This document shows positions 14,236 through 14,284 of a stretch of DNA of 14,284 nt, piece after piece; the stretch's first letter is position 1; each line of letters begins with the position of its first letter. The translations under genes were made by a program, and so were the position numbers. The notes below the pieces were generated by a model, which saw nothing but the letters and a program-made list of their open reading frames with translations, had not been told where the DNA came from and did not search any database. The stretch is from an uncultured Bacteroidales bacterium (lineage in GTDB: Bacteria > Bacteroidota > Bacteroidia > Bacteroidales > Bacteroidaceae): the NCBI GenBank assembly GCA_947367415.1, contig CANBEE010000040.1:1-14284 (forward strand), written 5' to 3'.

Positions 14236-14284
14236 CTGTCTCTTATACACATCTCCGAGCCCACGAGACTCGACGTCATCTCGT
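14236..14284. other. Illumina Nextera (Tn5) adapter and index: sequencing artefact
   Basis: CTGTCTCTTATACACATCT (14236-14254) is the 19-bp Tn5 mosaic end as read through an insert. It is followed by the read-2 adapter CCGAGCCCACGAGAC (14255-14269), an 8-base i7 index TCGACGTC (14270-14277) and ATCTCGT (14278-14284), the beginning of the P7 flow-cell sequence. The order is exactly that of adapter read-through in a Nextera library, so these 49 bases should be trimmed. The last biological base is at or near 14235. Confidence 0.98.

Overview
The window looks like one contig end from a member of the Bacteroidota, most likely a gut Bacteroidales such as a Prevotella relative. Support for this: promoter -7 boxes of the Bacteroidota type (TAnnTTTG), almost no Shine-Dalgarno sequences, secreted CotH/dockerin-like proteins of the kind Prevotella encodes, a decayed VirE/VapE-family gene, and repeat-rich intergenic DNA. 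The last 49 bases are not biological: they are an Illumina Nextera (Tn5) adapter with its index.

Layout. 33-5677 (+): two secreted proteins, probably co-transcribed. One is an unrecognised 845-residue protein. The other is a 1016-residue protein with discoidin-like, CotH-kinase, dockerin-like and cohesin-like parts. A shared bidirectional terminator (5692-5735) separates them from a convergent nhaC antiporter gene (5737-7188, -). Next come an intrinsic terminator and a gene for a small outer-membrane barrel protein (7292-8152, -). queA (8282-9505, +) and a Nudix hydrolase gene (9552-10049, +) follow. The queA -7 box lies so close to the ATG that its mRNA may be leaderless.

10050-12060 is a patch of accessory DNA. 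It holds a 138-bp MITE-like palindromic element and a GC-rich VirE/VapE-family relict that carries a nonsense codon, an internal deletion and a frame change. It also holds GTTATCG-type inverted repeats on both sides of that relict, a 72-bp hairpin repeat, and a candidate structured RNA of about 350 nt with its own promoter and intrinsic terminator.

12061-14235 (+) is a compact AT-rich operon that I cannot name. It encodes a sigma-70-like protein with one region-2-like module and three region-4-like helix-turn-helix modules, a very acidic 76-residue protein coupled to it by an ATGA overlap, and a third protein with a hydrophobic membrane/glycine segment. This operon and the RNA just upstream are the best candidates for something undescribed. 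One caution: the last ~58 residues of the third protein look like the C-terminal domain of HtpG (bacterial Hsp90) and run directly into the adapter, so the contig end is probably a chimeric read rather than a natural fusion.
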